DNA from: Duganella sp.
GTDB lineage: Bacteria; Pseudomonadota; Gammaproteobacteria; Burkholderiales; Burkholderiaceae_D
Direction of reading: 5' to 3'
Assembly: GCA_026225475.1 (NCBI GenBank)
Contig: JAMFSU010000117.1
Coordinates: 1 to 48,425 of the forward strand
DNA length: 48,425 bases
Shown here: piece by piece, positions 19,602 to 28,486 of the stretch
How the letters are laid out: each line of letters begins with the position of its first letter
Numbering within the stretch: position 1 is the first letter of the stretch
Position numbers and translations under genes: made by a program
The notes under the pieces: model-generated
What the model was told of the DNA's origin: nothing
The model's database searches: none
What the model saw: only the letters and a program-made list of their open reading frames with translations

Positions 19602-20486
19602 ATGGAATTATTCGGCATACCTCTGCAAGCCTTGTTGAGCCAGCTATTGCTGGGACTGGTCAATGGCTCGTTCTACGCGATGTTGTCGCTGGGACTGGCG
19701 GTCATTTTTGGCTTGCTCAACGTGATCAACTTCGCTCATGGCACGCTCTACATGCTGGGCGCTTTCACGGCCTGGATCGGCCTTAGTTATTTTGGCATCA
19801 ATTATTGGTGCATGTTGATCCTGGCGCCATTGATAGTCGGCCTGTTCGGAATCATTGTTGAAAAGACAATGTTGCGCTGGCTCTACAAGCTCGATCATCT
19901 GTATGGTCTGTTGCTGACCTTTGGTATCACGTTGATGGTGGAGGGGATCTTCCGCTCGATCTACGGTGTGTCCGGCCAACCGTATTCTGTGCCTGATGCC
20001 TTGCAGGGCGCGACCAATCTGGGTTTCATGGTGTTGCCGAATTATCGTGCGTGGGTAGTGGTGGCTTCGCTCACGGTGTGCTTCTCAACCTGGTTCGTGA
20101 TTGAGAAAACTCGCTTGGGAGCTTACCTGCGCGCGGGTACCGAGAATCCCAAACTGGTGGAAGCCTTCGGTATCAATGTGCCGCTGATGGTGACCTTGAC
20201 CTACGGTTTCGGCGTGGCGCTGGCCGCTTTCGCCGGCGTGTTGGCGGCGCCGGTGATTCAGGTTTCGCCGCTCATGGGTTCCAACCTGATCATCGTGGTG
20301 TTCGCTGTGGTGGTGATTGGTGGCATGGGGTCGATACTCGGCTCCATCCTGACTGGCCTCGCACTGGGGGTGGTGGAAGGATTGACCCGCGTGTTTTATC
20401 CCGAACTGTCGGCGACTGTGGTGTTCATCATCATGGCGATTGTGTTGATGATTCGTCCTGCCGGTCTGTTCGGCAAAGAGAAATAA
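19602..20486 (+). CDS. Branched-chain-type ABC transporter permease (LivH-like)
   Basis: This 294-residue integral membrane protein with about eight hydrophobic segments is one of two channel subunits. The N-terminus (QALLSQLLLGLVNGSFYAML, then LGLAVIFGLLNVINFAHG) is the standard LivH motif, and ENPKLVEAFGINVPL contains the cytoplasmic coupling loop. The end (IVLMIRPAGLFGKE) is also typical. The livM-like gene follows nine bases later. Confidence 0.94.
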   Translation: MELFGIPLQALLSQLLLGLVNGSFYAMLSLGLAVIFGLLNVINFAHGTLYMLGAFTAWIGLSYFGINYWCMLILAPLIVGLFGIIVEKTMLRWLYKLDHLYGLLLTFGITLMVEGIFRSIYGVSGQPYSVPDALQGATNLGFMVLPNYRAWVVVASLTVCFSTWFVIEKTRLGAYLRAGTENPKLVEAFGINVPLMVTLTYGFGVALAAFAGVLAAPVIQVSPLMGSNLIIVVFAVVVIGGMGSILGSILTGLALGVVEGLTRVFYPELSATVVFIIMAIVLMIRPAGLFGKEK

Positions 20487-20495
20487 GGCAAGACT

Positions 20496-21494
20496 ATGAA
20501 TAATTCCCTCTACAAGAATCTAGGTTTTGCACTGTTGCTGGTCGTGGCAGTGCTGGCGCCGTTCGGTCTGTATCCGGTGTTCTTGATGAAGATGTTGTGC
20601 TTCGCCTTGTTTGCCTGTGCGTTCAATCTCTTGATTGGTTATACCGGCTTGCTGTCGTTTGGTCACGCGGCGTTTTTTGGCGGTGCCGGTTATGTGGCGG
20701 GACAGGCCTTGCAAGCCTGGGGCTTGCCGACCGAAGTGGGGCTGTTGCTTGGTACGGCAACCGGTGCCCTGATTGGTTTGGTGATGGGCTTGCTGGCGAT
20801 TCGCCGGCAGGGGATTTACTTCACGATGATCACGTTGGCTCTGGCACAGATGCTGTATTTTGTCGCATTGCAGGCGCCATTCACCGGCGGTGAAGATGGC
20901 TTGCAAGGGATTCCACGCGGCAAGTTGCTGGGCTTCATCGATCTCGGCAATGACATGACGCTGTACTACGTGGTGCTGGCCATCGCAATTGCCGGCTTTG
21001 CCATTATCGTGCGCACCATCAATTCACCATTCGGCCAGGTGCTCAAGGCGATCAAGGAAAACGAACCACGCGCGATTTCGCTGGGCTATGACGTTGATCG
21101 CTACAAGTTGCTGGCGTTTATCTTGTCGGCTGCCTTGAGTGGTTTGGCAGGCTCGACCAAGGCCTTGGTGCTGGGCTTTGAAACGCTGACCGACGTGCAC
21201 TGGAGCATGTCGGGCCTGGTGGTGTTGATGACCCTGGTTGGTGGATTAGGCACGGTACTTGGTCCGATTGTCGGTGCCGTCATCATCATCATGCTGGAAA
21301 ACAAGCTCGGCGATATTGGTAACTGGCTGGCCAGTGTTACCAGCATCGACTGGTTCAATACCTTGGGTGACTCGGTGACCATTGCGACTGGCTTCATCTT
21401 CATCGTTTGTGTGCTGGCCTTCCGGCGCGGCATTGTGGGTGAGATTCTGCACCTGTTGAAACGGACTTCACGGGGTTCGACGCCATCGCACTAA
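20496..21494 (+). CDS. Branched-chain-type ABC transporter permease (LivM-like)
   Basis: This 332-residue membrane protein is the second permease of the importer. Motifs AFNLLIGYTGLLSFGHAAFFG (N-terminal third) and AIKENEPRAISLGYDVDRYK (coupling loop) are LivM hallmarks, and GGLGTVLGPIVGAVII lies in the C-terminal membrane region. It is the last gene of the operon; a strong terminator follows at 21519. Confidence 0.94.
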   Translation: MNNSLYKNLGFALLLVVAVLAPFGLYPVFLMKMLCFALFACAFNLLIGYTGLLSFGHAAFFGGAGYVAGQALQAWGLPTEVGLLLGTATGALIGLVMGLLAIRRQGIYFTMITLALAQMLYFVALQAPFTGGEDGLQGIPRGKLLGFIDLGNDMTLYYVVLAIAIAGFAIIVRTINSPFGQVLKAIKENEPRAISLGYDVDRYKLLAFILSAALSGLAGSTKALVLGFETLTDVHWSMSGLVVLMTLVGGLGTVLGPIVGAVIIIMLENKLGDIGNWLASVTSIDWFNTLGDSVTIATGFIFIVCVLAFRRGIVGEILHLLKRTSRGSTPSH

Positions 21495-21518
21495 GCTTCC
21501 GGGTTTACCCTGCAAGCT

Positions 21519-21557
21519 GCCGCCGCACAGTGTTGACTGTTCGGCGGCTTTATTTTT
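21519..21557 (+). terminator. Rho-independent terminator after the ABC operon
   Basis: GCCGCCG and CGGCGGC pair outside and ACAGT/ACTGT pair inside, separated by a one-base mismatch, around a GTTG loop. TTTATTTTTT follows. This closes the livGF-binding protein-livHM unit. Confidence 0.9.
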
Positions 21558-21755
21558 TGTGCTGCGAAACAGACAGAAGACCAGGCTGTGGACTGCAGGG
21601 AGCAGTGGAGAAAGGGCGGTCGCAGGAGTAAAATGTTGAGTTTCCTGCATTGCACCTGCTGGTCTGGGGCCTTGCAATCAGCGCCGATTTTTTCCTTTTC
21701 CGAAAGTAGTTCATGCCTTTCTTTTTTCCCTGTAGTCACGGGCAGGCAGGTTGCC

Positions 21756-22529
21756 GTGCCTGATTTCTTCTCCAAATATGTGATTCTTTGCATCGGCTCC
21801 TTCGTGGCGGGACTGGTCGACGCAGTGGTGGGGGGAGGTGGTCTGGTGCTGATTCCAACCCTGTTTTCAGTGTTCCCGAACATGGTTCCGGCGACACTGC
21901 TGGGCACCAACAAAATTGCTGGCGTCATGGGCACCAGCGCAGCCGCTGTCAATTTCGCCCGGCGTGTACGGATAGAGTGGAGTGCTGCGGTGCCTGCGGC
22001 ACTGGCGGCGTTTGTCTTGTCCTTCTCGGGTGCTTATGTGGTGACACATATTCCGACCGATCTGATCCGCAAGGCGCTACCGTTTATCTTGGTGGCGGTG
22101 GCGGTTTATACATTGAAGAAGAAAGACTTCGGCCAAACGCATGCGCCGCTGCTGTCTGGCAGCAAGGAAAAAATCATGGCAGTGCTGATCGGCGCTGGCA
22201 TTGGTTTCTATGACGGCGTCTTCGGTCCAGGCACCGGTAGCTTCCTGGTATTCCTGTTTGTGCGGGTGTTCGGCTATGACTTCTTGCGCGCTTCGGCCTT
22301 ATCCAAGGTGGTTAATGTCGCTACCAATCTGGCGGCGTTGATATGGTTTACCTATAGCGGCCATGTGATCTGGCAACTCGGCTTGTTGATGGCTGTGTTC
22401 AATGTAGCGGGATCTTTGGTGGGTACTAGACTGGCGATCAAACACGGCAGTGCATTTGTACGTAAATTATTCCTTGTGGTCGTGGGTGCGCTGATATTGA
22501 AGACGACTTATGACGCATTCTTGAAGTAG
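21756..22529 (+). CDS. TSUP-family (TauE/SafE) membrane transporter
   Basis: This putative exporter of sulfite or organic sulfur or carbon acids has about eight membrane segments. The motif VAGLVDAVVGGGGLVLIPTL at the N-terminus and GFYDGVFGPGTGSFLVFLFV in the second half are the two internal TSUP repeats. I chose the GTG at 21756, which gives 257 residues, the usual family length, with GCAGG five bases upstream. An ATG at 21633 with AGGAG upstream would add 41 residues of no membrane-protein character, and the frame is open back to 21588. The substrate is unknown. Confidence 0.88.
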   Translation: MPDFFSKYVILCIGSFVAGLVDAVVGGGGLVLIPTLFSVFPNMVPATLLGTNKIAGVMGTSAAAVNFARRVRIEWSAAVPAALAAFVLSFSGAYVVTHIPTDLIRKALPFILVAVAVYTLKKKDFGQTHAPLLSGSKEKIMAVLIGAGIGFYDGVFGPGTGSFLVFLFVRVFGYDFLRASALSKVVNVATNLAALIWFTYSGHVIWQLGLLMAVFNVAGSLVGTRLAIKHGSAFVRKLFLVVVGALILKTTYDAFLK

Positions 22530-22548
22530 GGAGATCGCTCGCCATACG

Positions 22549-22564
22549 TGTTTCACGTGAAACA
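22549..22564. promoter_or_regulatory. parS: parS centromere site 1
   Basis: TGTTTCACGTGAAACA is a perfect 16-bp palindromic parS, the ParB-binding and CTP-loading site. It is 20 bp after the TSUP gene stop, about 5 kb from parB and 10.5 kb from the origin units. Confidence 0.95.
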
Positions 22565-22616
22565 ATCTACGTGATTCAGCGCAGCGAAAAGATTGGCTGC
22601 AAGAGAATCTAAAGAA

Positions 22617-22644
22617 GGGGGAGGCTTAGGCTTCTCCCTTTTTT
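22617..22644 (+). terminator. Terminator-like hairpin next to parS site 2
   Basis: GGGAG (22619-22623) pairs with CTCCC (22634-22638) around a GC-containing loop, followed by TTTTTT. It would end transcription from the TSUP gene. Its T run abuts the second parS, so transcription is stopped right before a ParB loading site. Confidence 0.6.
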
Positions 22645-22659
22645 GTTTCACGTGAAACA
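22644..22659. promoter_or_regulatory. parS: parS centromere site 2
   Basis: This is a second perfect TGTTTCACGTGAAACA, 95 bp from the first. Paired parS sites beside mnmG are a normal feature of origin-proximal segregation loci. Confidence 0.95.
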
Positions 22660-22730
22660 AAATCCCCGTCAAAGATGTGATTAAAAAGAGAAAAGCAGGG
22701 ATGGCCTAAGTGACTCCCTAAAAAAGACTT

Positions 22731-22736
22731 TATAAT
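22731..22736 (+). promoter_or_regulatory. Probable -10 element of mnmG
   Basis: TATAAT lies 35 bp before the mnmG start codon. The best upstream partner is GTGACT at a short 15-base spacing, so the -35 is weak. Confidence 0.5.
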
Positions 22737-22770
22737 CTCGCCTCTGTTCACCGTCTCCAAGAGGCGCATT

Positions 22771-24699
22771 ATGCTATTTCCCACACATTTTGATGTCATC
22801 GTTGTCGGCGGCGGTCACGCCGGAACCGAAGCCGCATTGGCATCGGCCCGCATGGGTCAAACGACTTTGCTGTTGACGCACAACATCGAGACCCTCGGTC
22901 AGATGTCGTGTAATCCTTCCATCGGTGGCATTGGTAAAGGCCATTTGGTAAAGGAAGTCGATGCGATGGGTGGGGCAATGGCGATTGCCACCGATGAGGC
23001 GGGGATACAATTTCGCATTCTCAATTCATCAAAGGGTCCTGCTGTGCGCGCTACGCGGGCCCAGGCGGATCGTATCCTGTACAAGCAAGCAATCCGTTCG
23101 CGCCTGGAAAATCAGCCTAATCTGTGGCTGTTTCAGCAGGCTGTCGATGATTTAATGGTCGAAGGCGATCGCGTCATCGGCGCAGTCACGCAAGCCGGTA
23201 TCCGGTTTCAGGGTAGGGCGGTGGTGCTGACGGCAGGTACTTTCCTCGACGGGAAGATCCACGTTGGTCTCAATAGCTATGCTGCCGGCCGTGCCGGTGA
23301 TCCTCCGGCGATCTCGTTGTCAGCGCGGCTGAAAGAATTGAAGTTGCCGCAAGGCCGCTTGAAGACCGGCACACCGCCACGCGTTGACGGCCGGACAATC
23401 AATTTTTCTGTGCTGGAAGAACAGCCGGGCGACTTCGATCCGATCCCTGTGTTCTCGGTGATGGGCAATGTCGCTATGCATCCGAAGCAAATGCCTTGCT
23501 GGATTACCCATACCAATAGTCAGACCCATGACATCATTCGCGGCGGTCTTGATCGCAGCCCGATGTATACCGGTGTCATCGAAGGTGTCGGTCCACGTTA
23601 TTGCCCTTCGATTGAAGACAAGATCCACCGCTTCGCCGACAAGGATTCGCACCAGATTTATCTAGAGCCGGAAGGCTTGACCACCAATGAGTTTTACCCG
23701 AACGGTATCTCGACCAGCTTGCCATTCGATGTGCAACTGGCGTTGGTCCGTTCAATGCGCGGTATGGAAAACGCCCATATCCTGCGTCCTGGCTATGCCA
23801 TCGAATATGACTATTTCGATCCACGTGGTTTGAAGTCCTCGCTGGAAACCCGTCAAATCCAGGGTCTGTTCTTCGCCGGTCAGATCAATGGCACCACCGG
23901 ATACGAAGAAGCCGCCGCACAAGGCATGTTGGCCGGACTGAATGCAGCCTTACAAACACAAGGCCGTGCATCCTGGACACCGCGCCGCGACGAAGCCTAT
24001 CTCGGTGTGCTGGTCGATGACCTGATTACCCAAGGCGTGCAAGAACCCTATCGCATGTTTACCAGTCGCGCCGAATACCGGCTCAGCCTGCGTGAAGACA
24101 ATGCCGACTTGCGCCTGACCGAAATCGGTCGCCAGCTCGGTTGCGTCAGTGACGCTCAATGGGAAATGTTCGAGAAAAAGCGCGAAGCTGTTGCACGTGA
24201 AATGGAGCGCCTGAAGTCGACCTGGGTCAACCCGCGCATTCTGGCCGACGCTGAAGCCGAACGTGTACTCGGTAAAGCCATAGAGCGTGAGTACAGCCTG
24301 GTTGATTTGCTGCGCCGTCCGAACGTTGATTACGACACCTTGATGAGCTTGACCGGCACCGAAGGCCAAGCACTGGCAGGTCCAGGTGTGGCTGACGATA
24401 CCGTGCGCGAACAGATCGAAATCCAGATCAAGTATGCCGGTTACATCGATCGCCAGGCCAAGGAAATCAGCCGTCAGGACCATAACGAAAACCTCAAGCT
24501 GCCTGCCGATCTGGACTACATGGAAGTACAGGCTTTGTCGATCGAAGTGCGACAAAAGCTCAACAAGCACAAGCCAGAAACCCTGGGCCAGGCCTCGCGA
24601 ATTTCCGGCGTCACGCCAGCGGCATTGTCCTTGTTGCTGGTACATCTGAAAAAGGGCGGCCTGAAAATGTCCACGCCTTCCGATAACAAAGCAGCCTGA
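22771..24699 (+). CDS. mnmG: tRNA uridine 5-carboxymethylaminomethyl modification enzyme MnmG (GidA)
   Basis: This FAD enzyme works with MnmE to add the carboxymethylaminomethyl group to U34 of certain tRNAs. The 642 residues have the FAD motif [20 protein letters not shown] (8-27), the conserved [24 protein letters not shown] segment that includes the catalytic cysteine, and [16 protein letters not shown]. The C-terminal domain ends in helices used for MnmE binding. It leads the mnmG-rsmG pair; rsmG starts three bases after its stop. The ribosome site is AGAGG. MnmE itself is not in the window. Confidence 0.98.
   Translation: MLFPTHFDVIVVGGGHAGTEAALASARMGQTTLLLTHNIETLGQMSCNPSIGGIGKGHLVKEVDAMGGAMAIATDEAGIQFRILNSSKGPAVRATRAQADRILYKQAIRSRLENQPNLWLFQQAVDDLMVEGDRVIGAVTQAGIRFQGRAVVLTAGTFLDGKIHVGLNSYAAGRAGDPPAISLSARLKELKLPQGRLKTGTPPRVDGRTINFSVLEEQPGDFDPIPVFSVMGNVAMHPKQMPCWITHTNSQTHDIIRGGLDRSPMYTGVIEGVGPRYCPSIEDKIHRFADKDSHQIYLEPEGLTTNEFYPNGISTSLPFDVQLALVRSMRGMENAHILRPGYAIEYDYFDPRGLKSSLETRQIQGLFFAGQINGTTGYEEAAAQGMLAGLNAALQTQGRASWTPRRDEAYLGVLVDDLITQGVQEPYRMFTSRAEYRLSLREDNADLRLTEIGRQLGCVSDAQWEMFEKKREAVAREMERLKSTWVNPRILADAEAERVLGKAIEREYSLVDLLRRPNVDYDTLMSLTGTEGQALAGPGVADDTVREQIEIQIKYAGYIDRQAKEISRQDHNENLKLPADLDYMEVQALSIEVRQKLNKHKPETLGQASRISGVTPAALSLLLVHLKKGGLKMSTPSDNKAA
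24189..24204. promoter_or_regulatory. Degenerate parS-like site inside mnmG
   Basis: TGTTGCACGTGAAATG matches TGTTNCACGTGAAACA except at the last two bases. Because it is within a coding region it may be chance, but the central CACGTGAAA core is intact and it is 1.5 kb from the two perfect sites. Confidence 0.3.
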
Positions 24700-24701
24700 C
24701 C

Positions 24702-25364
24702 ATGTTAAGCACGCCGACTACCGACAATCTAGCCGCAGCAACCCTGGCCGCCGGCGCAACCGCGCTGGGATTGACGCTGAGCGAACAACAGCAGCATAAG
24801 CTGCTGGCCTATCTGGCCCTGATGGCCAAATGGAATCGCACCTACAATCTGACGGCGTTGCGCGATCCGGCGCAGATGATGACCCATCATCTGCTCGATT
24901 CGCTGGCTGCTGTGTCTGCCTTTGCCGGTGCCACCAATGTGCTCGACGTTGGTGCCGGTGGCGGTTTGCCCGGTATCGTGCTGGCCATTTGGGCGGCCGA
25001 AGCTTATCCTGACTTACGCGTGTCGATGATCGATACGGTCCACAAAAAAACCGCTTTCCTGACCCAGGCCAAGGCTCAATTGCAATTGAGCAACGTCACT
25101 GTCTACACCGCCCGCGTTGAACAATTGCAAGTCAAGCAACAATTCGATGTCATCACCTCGCGCGCGTTTGCCGAACTCAATGACTTCATCAACTGGTCCA
25201 ATCATCTATTAACACCGGATGGCCATTACATCGCCATGAAGGGTGTCATGCCGCAGGACGAAATCGCGCGCTTGCCGGTTGGCTGGCAAGTCGCTAAAAC
25301 GACAGCATTGACGGTACCTGGCCTCGATGCCGAACGTCATCTGATCTTCATAGAAAGGTCTTGA
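24702..25364 (+). CDS. rsmG: 16S rRNA 7-methylguanosine methyltransferase RsmG (GidB)
   Basis: It methylates G527 of 16S rRNA using S-adenosylmethionine. The 220 residues show the binding motif VLDVGAGGGLPGIVLA near residue 80 and YNLTALRDPAQMMTHHLLDSL, both family signatures. It follows mnmG by two bases and is followed directly by the lipocalin gene. Confidence 0.97.
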   Translation: MLSTPTTDNLAAATLAAGATALGLTLSEQQQHKLLAYLALMAKWNRTYNLTALRDPAQMMTHHLLDSLAAVSAFAGATNVLDVGAGGGLPGIVLAIWAAEAYPDLRVSMIDTVHKKTAFLTQAKAQLQLSNVTVYTARVEQLQVKQQFDVITSRAFAELNDFINWSNHLLTPDGHYIAMKGVMPQDEIARLPVGWQVAKTTALTVPGLDAERHLIFIERS

Positions 25365-25967
25365 ATGCATACGCAATCCTTGCTTCCTCACCGCAATCCC
25401 AGGCCGTTGCTGCGTCAGGTGCGCAGTTGCCTGAGCAAGCTCATGCTGCTCGCCACCATCGCCATACCGGCCATCGTAGTGGCACAGGAGGTGGTCAAGG
25501 TAGTTACGGTGCCTACGGTCGATCTGCAACGTTATGTCGGTCAGTGGTATGAGATTGCACGCTTCCCCAACAGCTTCCAAAAGAAATGCATCGCCAACGT
25601 CAGTGCCGAATACCGTGCGCGTCCCGATGGCGATATCGACGTGATCAATCGTTGCAAGATCGAAGGCAATGTTGTCGATCAGGCGCAAGGTTTAGCCAAG
25701 GTGGTCCCAGGCAGCAACAATGCCAAGCTGGAGGTGCGCTTTGCGCCATCGTGGCTGTCATGGATTCCGCTAGTCTGGGGCGATTACTGGATCATCGACC
25801 TGGATGCCGATTATTCCGTCGTGACGGTCGGCACGCCATCGCGCGATTACCTGTGGCTGCTGGCGCGCACGCCGAGCATCTCTACCGCGCAATATGAGGC
25901 CGCCGTCAACAACGCCACCAAGCAAGGATTTGATACCTCCAAGCTGGTCAAGACAGTGCAGCAATAA
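25365..25967 (+). CDS. Lipocalin family protein (Blc-like)
   Basis: This 200-residue probable periplasmic or membrane-anchored lipocalin has a hydrophobic N-terminal segment at about 25-40 (KLMLLATIAIPAIVVA) that acts as a signal or anchor; I see no lipobox cysteine. The first lipocalin motif is the G-x-W in YVGQWYEIARFPNSFQ (G59, W61). The motif VWGDYWIIDLDADYSVVTVG and a final SRDYLWLLARTP are typical of bacterial Blc proteins that bind lysophospholipids. The start codon is adjacent to the rsmG stop, an unusual neighbour, suggesting co-transcription. Confidence 0.9.
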   Translation: MHTQSLLPHRNPRPLLRQVRSCLSKLMLLATIAIPAIVVAQEVVKVVTVPTVDLQRYVGQWYEIARFPNSFQKKCIANVSAEYRARPDGDIDVINRCKIEGNVVDQAQGLAKVVPGSNNAKLEVRFAPSWLSWIPLVWGDYWIIDLDADYSVVTVGTPSRDYLWLLARTPSISTAQYEAAVNNATKQGFDTSKLVKTVQQ

Positions 25968-26007
25968 GCATTCTTCTGCCACCCATTCACCGCACTAAGG
26001 AAACGCC

Positions 26008-26640
26008 ATGCAAGCCCTGTTTCATGTCATTGGTATCAGCGACGTCTGGCAACTGATTGCAGCCACTGCGGTGTTTCTGATGCTGCCTGGTCCCGGTACT
26101 TTTTGTGTGCTGACCTGTTCTGCCAAACACGGTTGGCGCGGCGGTTTTGTTGCCATTGCCGGCTTGATGCTTGGCGATATCGTGCTGATGTTTCTGGCGG
26201 CCATTGGCGTGGCAGCGATGTTGCATGCCAATCCCTTGCTGTTCAAGGGTATGCAATATATGGGCGCGGCCTACCTGGCGTATCTTGGCGTGCGTTTGTT
26301 GCTGGCCAAAGGCGAGGGCGCAGCAGCGGTGGTACCGTTTTCGAACATGGCAGATTTCCGTCGCGGCTTTTTTGTGACGCTGATGAATCCCAAGGCGATC
26401 GTGTTTTACATGGCCTTCTTTCCCTTGTTTATCGATCCGGCCACGCAGCAAGGCGCGCTCACTTTCTTTGCCATGGGCACGGTGATTTGCACCTGCACCC
26501 TGATCTATGGCAGTCTGCTGGTCCTAGTCGGTAATACAGCGGCCAAACGGCTCGGACGCAATCGCAAGATTGCTGCGCTGGCGTCGCGCGCAGCAGGTAT
26601 TTTCCTGATCGGTTTTGGCATCAAACTGGGGACGAATTAA
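26008..26640 (+). CDS. LysE/RhtB-family amino acid exporter
   Basis: This 210-residue inner-membrane protein with about six hydrophobic segments contains FLMLPGPGTFCVLTCSAKHGW near the N-terminus, the LysE family signature, and GFFVTLMNPKAIVFYMAFFP in the middle. Members export lysine, threonine, homoserine lactone or similar; the substrate is not evident. It has a good AAGGAAA ribosome site and lies between the lipocalin gene and parA on the same strand. Confidence 0.92.
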   Translation: MQALFHVIGISDVWQLIAATAVFLMLPGPGTFCVLTCSAKHGWRGGFVAIAGLMLGDIVLMFLAAIGVAAMLHANPLLFKGMQYMGAAYLAYLGVRLLLAKGEGAAAVVPFSNMADFRRGFFVTLMNPKAIVFYMAFFPLFIDPATQQGALTFFAMGTVICTCTLIYGSLLVLVGNTAAKRLGRNRKIAALASRAAGIFLIGFGIKLGTN

Positions 26641-26702
26641 CCCGCGCAGCATTCAGCTTCATTCATCATTGCATACCAACGTTTCACTCATTAGAAGAAT
26701 CC

Positions 26703-27473
26703 ATGGCTAAAATTTTTTGCGTTGCGAATCAAAAAGGCGGTGTCGGCAAAACCACGACAGCCGTCAATCTGGCAGCCGCTCTGGCCAAACACGATCAGCG
26801 TGTCCTGCTGGCCGACCTCGATCCGCAAGGCAACGCCACCATGGGGGCCGGTATCAACAAGGCCGAACTGGAAGCATCGATTTATGAAGTCCTGCTCGGC
26901 ATGGCAGACATCAAGTCAGTGCGCAAGCGCTCCGAAAACGGTGGCTTCGATGTGTTGCCAGCCAACCGTGAACTGGCCGGTGCCGAAGTCGAAATGGTCG
27001 AGCTGGAAAACCGCGAAAAACGCCTGAAGGATGCCTTTGCCGCGATTGCCGACGACTACGATTTCATCCTCATCGATTGCCCGCCAGCATTATCGTTGCT
27101 GACCCTGAACGGCCTGTGTTCGGCCCACGGCGTCGTGATTCCGATGCAGTGCGAATACTATGCGCTGGAAGGTTTGTCGGACCTGGTCAACACAATCAAG
27201 AAGGTGCATGCCAAACTCAATCCTGATCTCAAGATCATCGGCTTGCTGCGGGTCATGTTCGATCCGCGCATGACCTTGTCGCAACAGGTCTCTGATCAGC
27301 TGGAACAACACTTTGGCGACAAGGTATTCAAGACCGTGATTCCGCGCAATGTCAGGCTGGCCGAAGCGCCGTCGTATGGCATGCCGGGCGTCAATTTCGA
27401 TGAGGCCTCCAAGGGCGCGCAGGCCTATCTGGCCTTCGGTGCCGAGATGGTGGAACGCATCAAGACCTTGTAA
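26703..27473 (+). CDS. parA: Chromosome partitioning ATPase ParA (Soj)
   Basis: This 256-residue Walker-type ATPase binds DNA non-specifically and moves ParB-parS complexes. The deviant Walker A KGGVGKTTTA is at 11-20, followed by LADLDPQGNATMG and the Walker B region DFILIDCPPALSLLTLNGL. Its partner parB is 58 bp downstream, and two perfect parS sites lie 4 kb upstream. Confidence 0.97.
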   Translation: MAKIFCVANQKGGVGKTTTAVNLAAALAKHDQRVLLADLDPQGNATMGAGINKAELEASIYEVLLGMADIKSVRKRSENGGFDVLPANRELAGAEVEMVELENREKRLKDAFAAIADDYDFILIDCPPALSLLTLNGLCSAHGVVIPMQCEYYALEGLSDLVNTIKKVHAKLNPDLKIIGLLRVMFDPRMTLSQQVSDQLEQHFGDKVFKTVIPRNVRLAEAPSYGMPGVNFDEASKGAQAYLAFGAEMVERIKTL

Positions 27474-27531
27474 TTCCACAGACAAGTATTCACTCATTCA
27501 GTCAGTAATTTAGAAACAGGTAGGAATAACG

Positions 27532-28440
27532 ATGGCAACCAAAAAATCAAAAGGCTTAGGCCGCGGTCTCGACGCTTTGCTCGGCAGCGCTTCTGATATC
27601 ACCGACGACGTGCCGGTGGTGGCTGGTTCGCCATCGATCATGGCCGTCACCGATCTACAGGCCGGCAAGTACCAGCCGCGCAGTCGCATGGACGAAGGTG
27701 CGCTCAATGAGTTGGCGGCGTCGATCAAGGAACAGGGCTTGTTGCAACCGATCCTGATTCGTCAGATCGGCACCAAGGAAGGCCGCGATCTGTATGAAAT
27801 CATCGCCGGCGAACGGCGCTTCCGCGCTGCCAAGATTGCCGGTCTGACCGAAGTGCCGGTGCTGGTCAAGAATGTCGACGATCAGACCACCGCCGCCATG
27901 GCGCTGATCGAAAACATGCAGCGCGAAGACCTCAACCCGCTCGAAGAAGCGCAAGGTATTCATCGCTTGATTACCGACTTCAACTTCACCCATGAGCAAG
28001 CGGCCATTGCGGTTGGCCGCTCGCGCAGCGCGGTATCGAACCTGCTACGTTTGCTCAATCTGGCCAAGCCGGTGCAAACCATGCTCATGGCCGGTGACAT
28101 CGATATGGGCCATGCCCGTGCCTTGCTGGCGGTCGATTCGGCGACGCAGATTTCGCTGGCCAATCAAGTCGTCGCCAAGCGCATGTCAGTGCGTGAAGCC
28201 GAAAAACTGGTGGTGCGCACGACTGCCGAACAAGCTGCATCGAATAAACCGCGCGACGGCGGCAAGGAAAAATCGCGCGACATCGCTCGGCTGGAAGAAG
28301 AGTTGTCCGATTTGCTGGCTACGCAAGTGTCGATCAAGACCGGTGCCAAGAACAAGGGCCAGCTCGTCATCAACTTCAATGACCTCGATGCCCTCGATGG
28401 CGTGATCACCCGTTTGCGCGGTGAAGCAGTCGAGCAATAG
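27532..28440 (+). CDS. parB: Chromosome partitioning protein ParB (Spo0J)
   Basis: This 302-residue CTPase binds parS and spreads. The start KKSKGLGRGLDALLGS is the ParA-contact region. The ParB/Srx motif includes EIIAGERRFRAAKIAG, with IENMQREDLNPLEEA next to it, and the helix-turn-helix (EQAAIAVGRSRSAVSNLLRL) reads parS. The C-terminal dimerisation domain ends in VITRLRGEAVEQ. A ribosome site AGGTAGGAA precedes the start. Confidence 0.97.
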   Translation: MATKKSKGLGRGLDALLGSASDITDDVPVVAGSPSIMAVTDLQAGKYQPRSRMDEGALNELAASIKEQGLLQPILIRQIGTKEGRDLYEIIAGERRFRAAKIAGLTEVPVLVKNVDDQTTAAMALIENMQREDLNPLEEAQGIHRLITDFNFTHEQAAIAVGRSRSAVSNLLRLLNLAKPVQTMLMAGDIDMGHARALLAVDSATQISLANQVVAKRMSVREAEKLVVRTTAEQAASNKPRDGGKEKSRDIARLEEELSDLLATQVSIKTGAKNKGQLVINFNDLDALDGVITRLRGEAVEQ

Positions 28441-28450
28441 GCGGTTCTCA

Positions 28451-28467
28451 GCCCGCAATTGGCGGGC
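28451..28467. terminator. Hairpin between convergent parB and ABC exporter genes
   Basis: GCCCGC and GCGGGC pair around an AATTG loop in the 46-bp convergent gap. No T run follows on either strand, so it may be a weak bidirectional stop. Confidence 0.4.
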
Positions 28468-28486
28468 CTGGCAAGCACCTCAGCGC

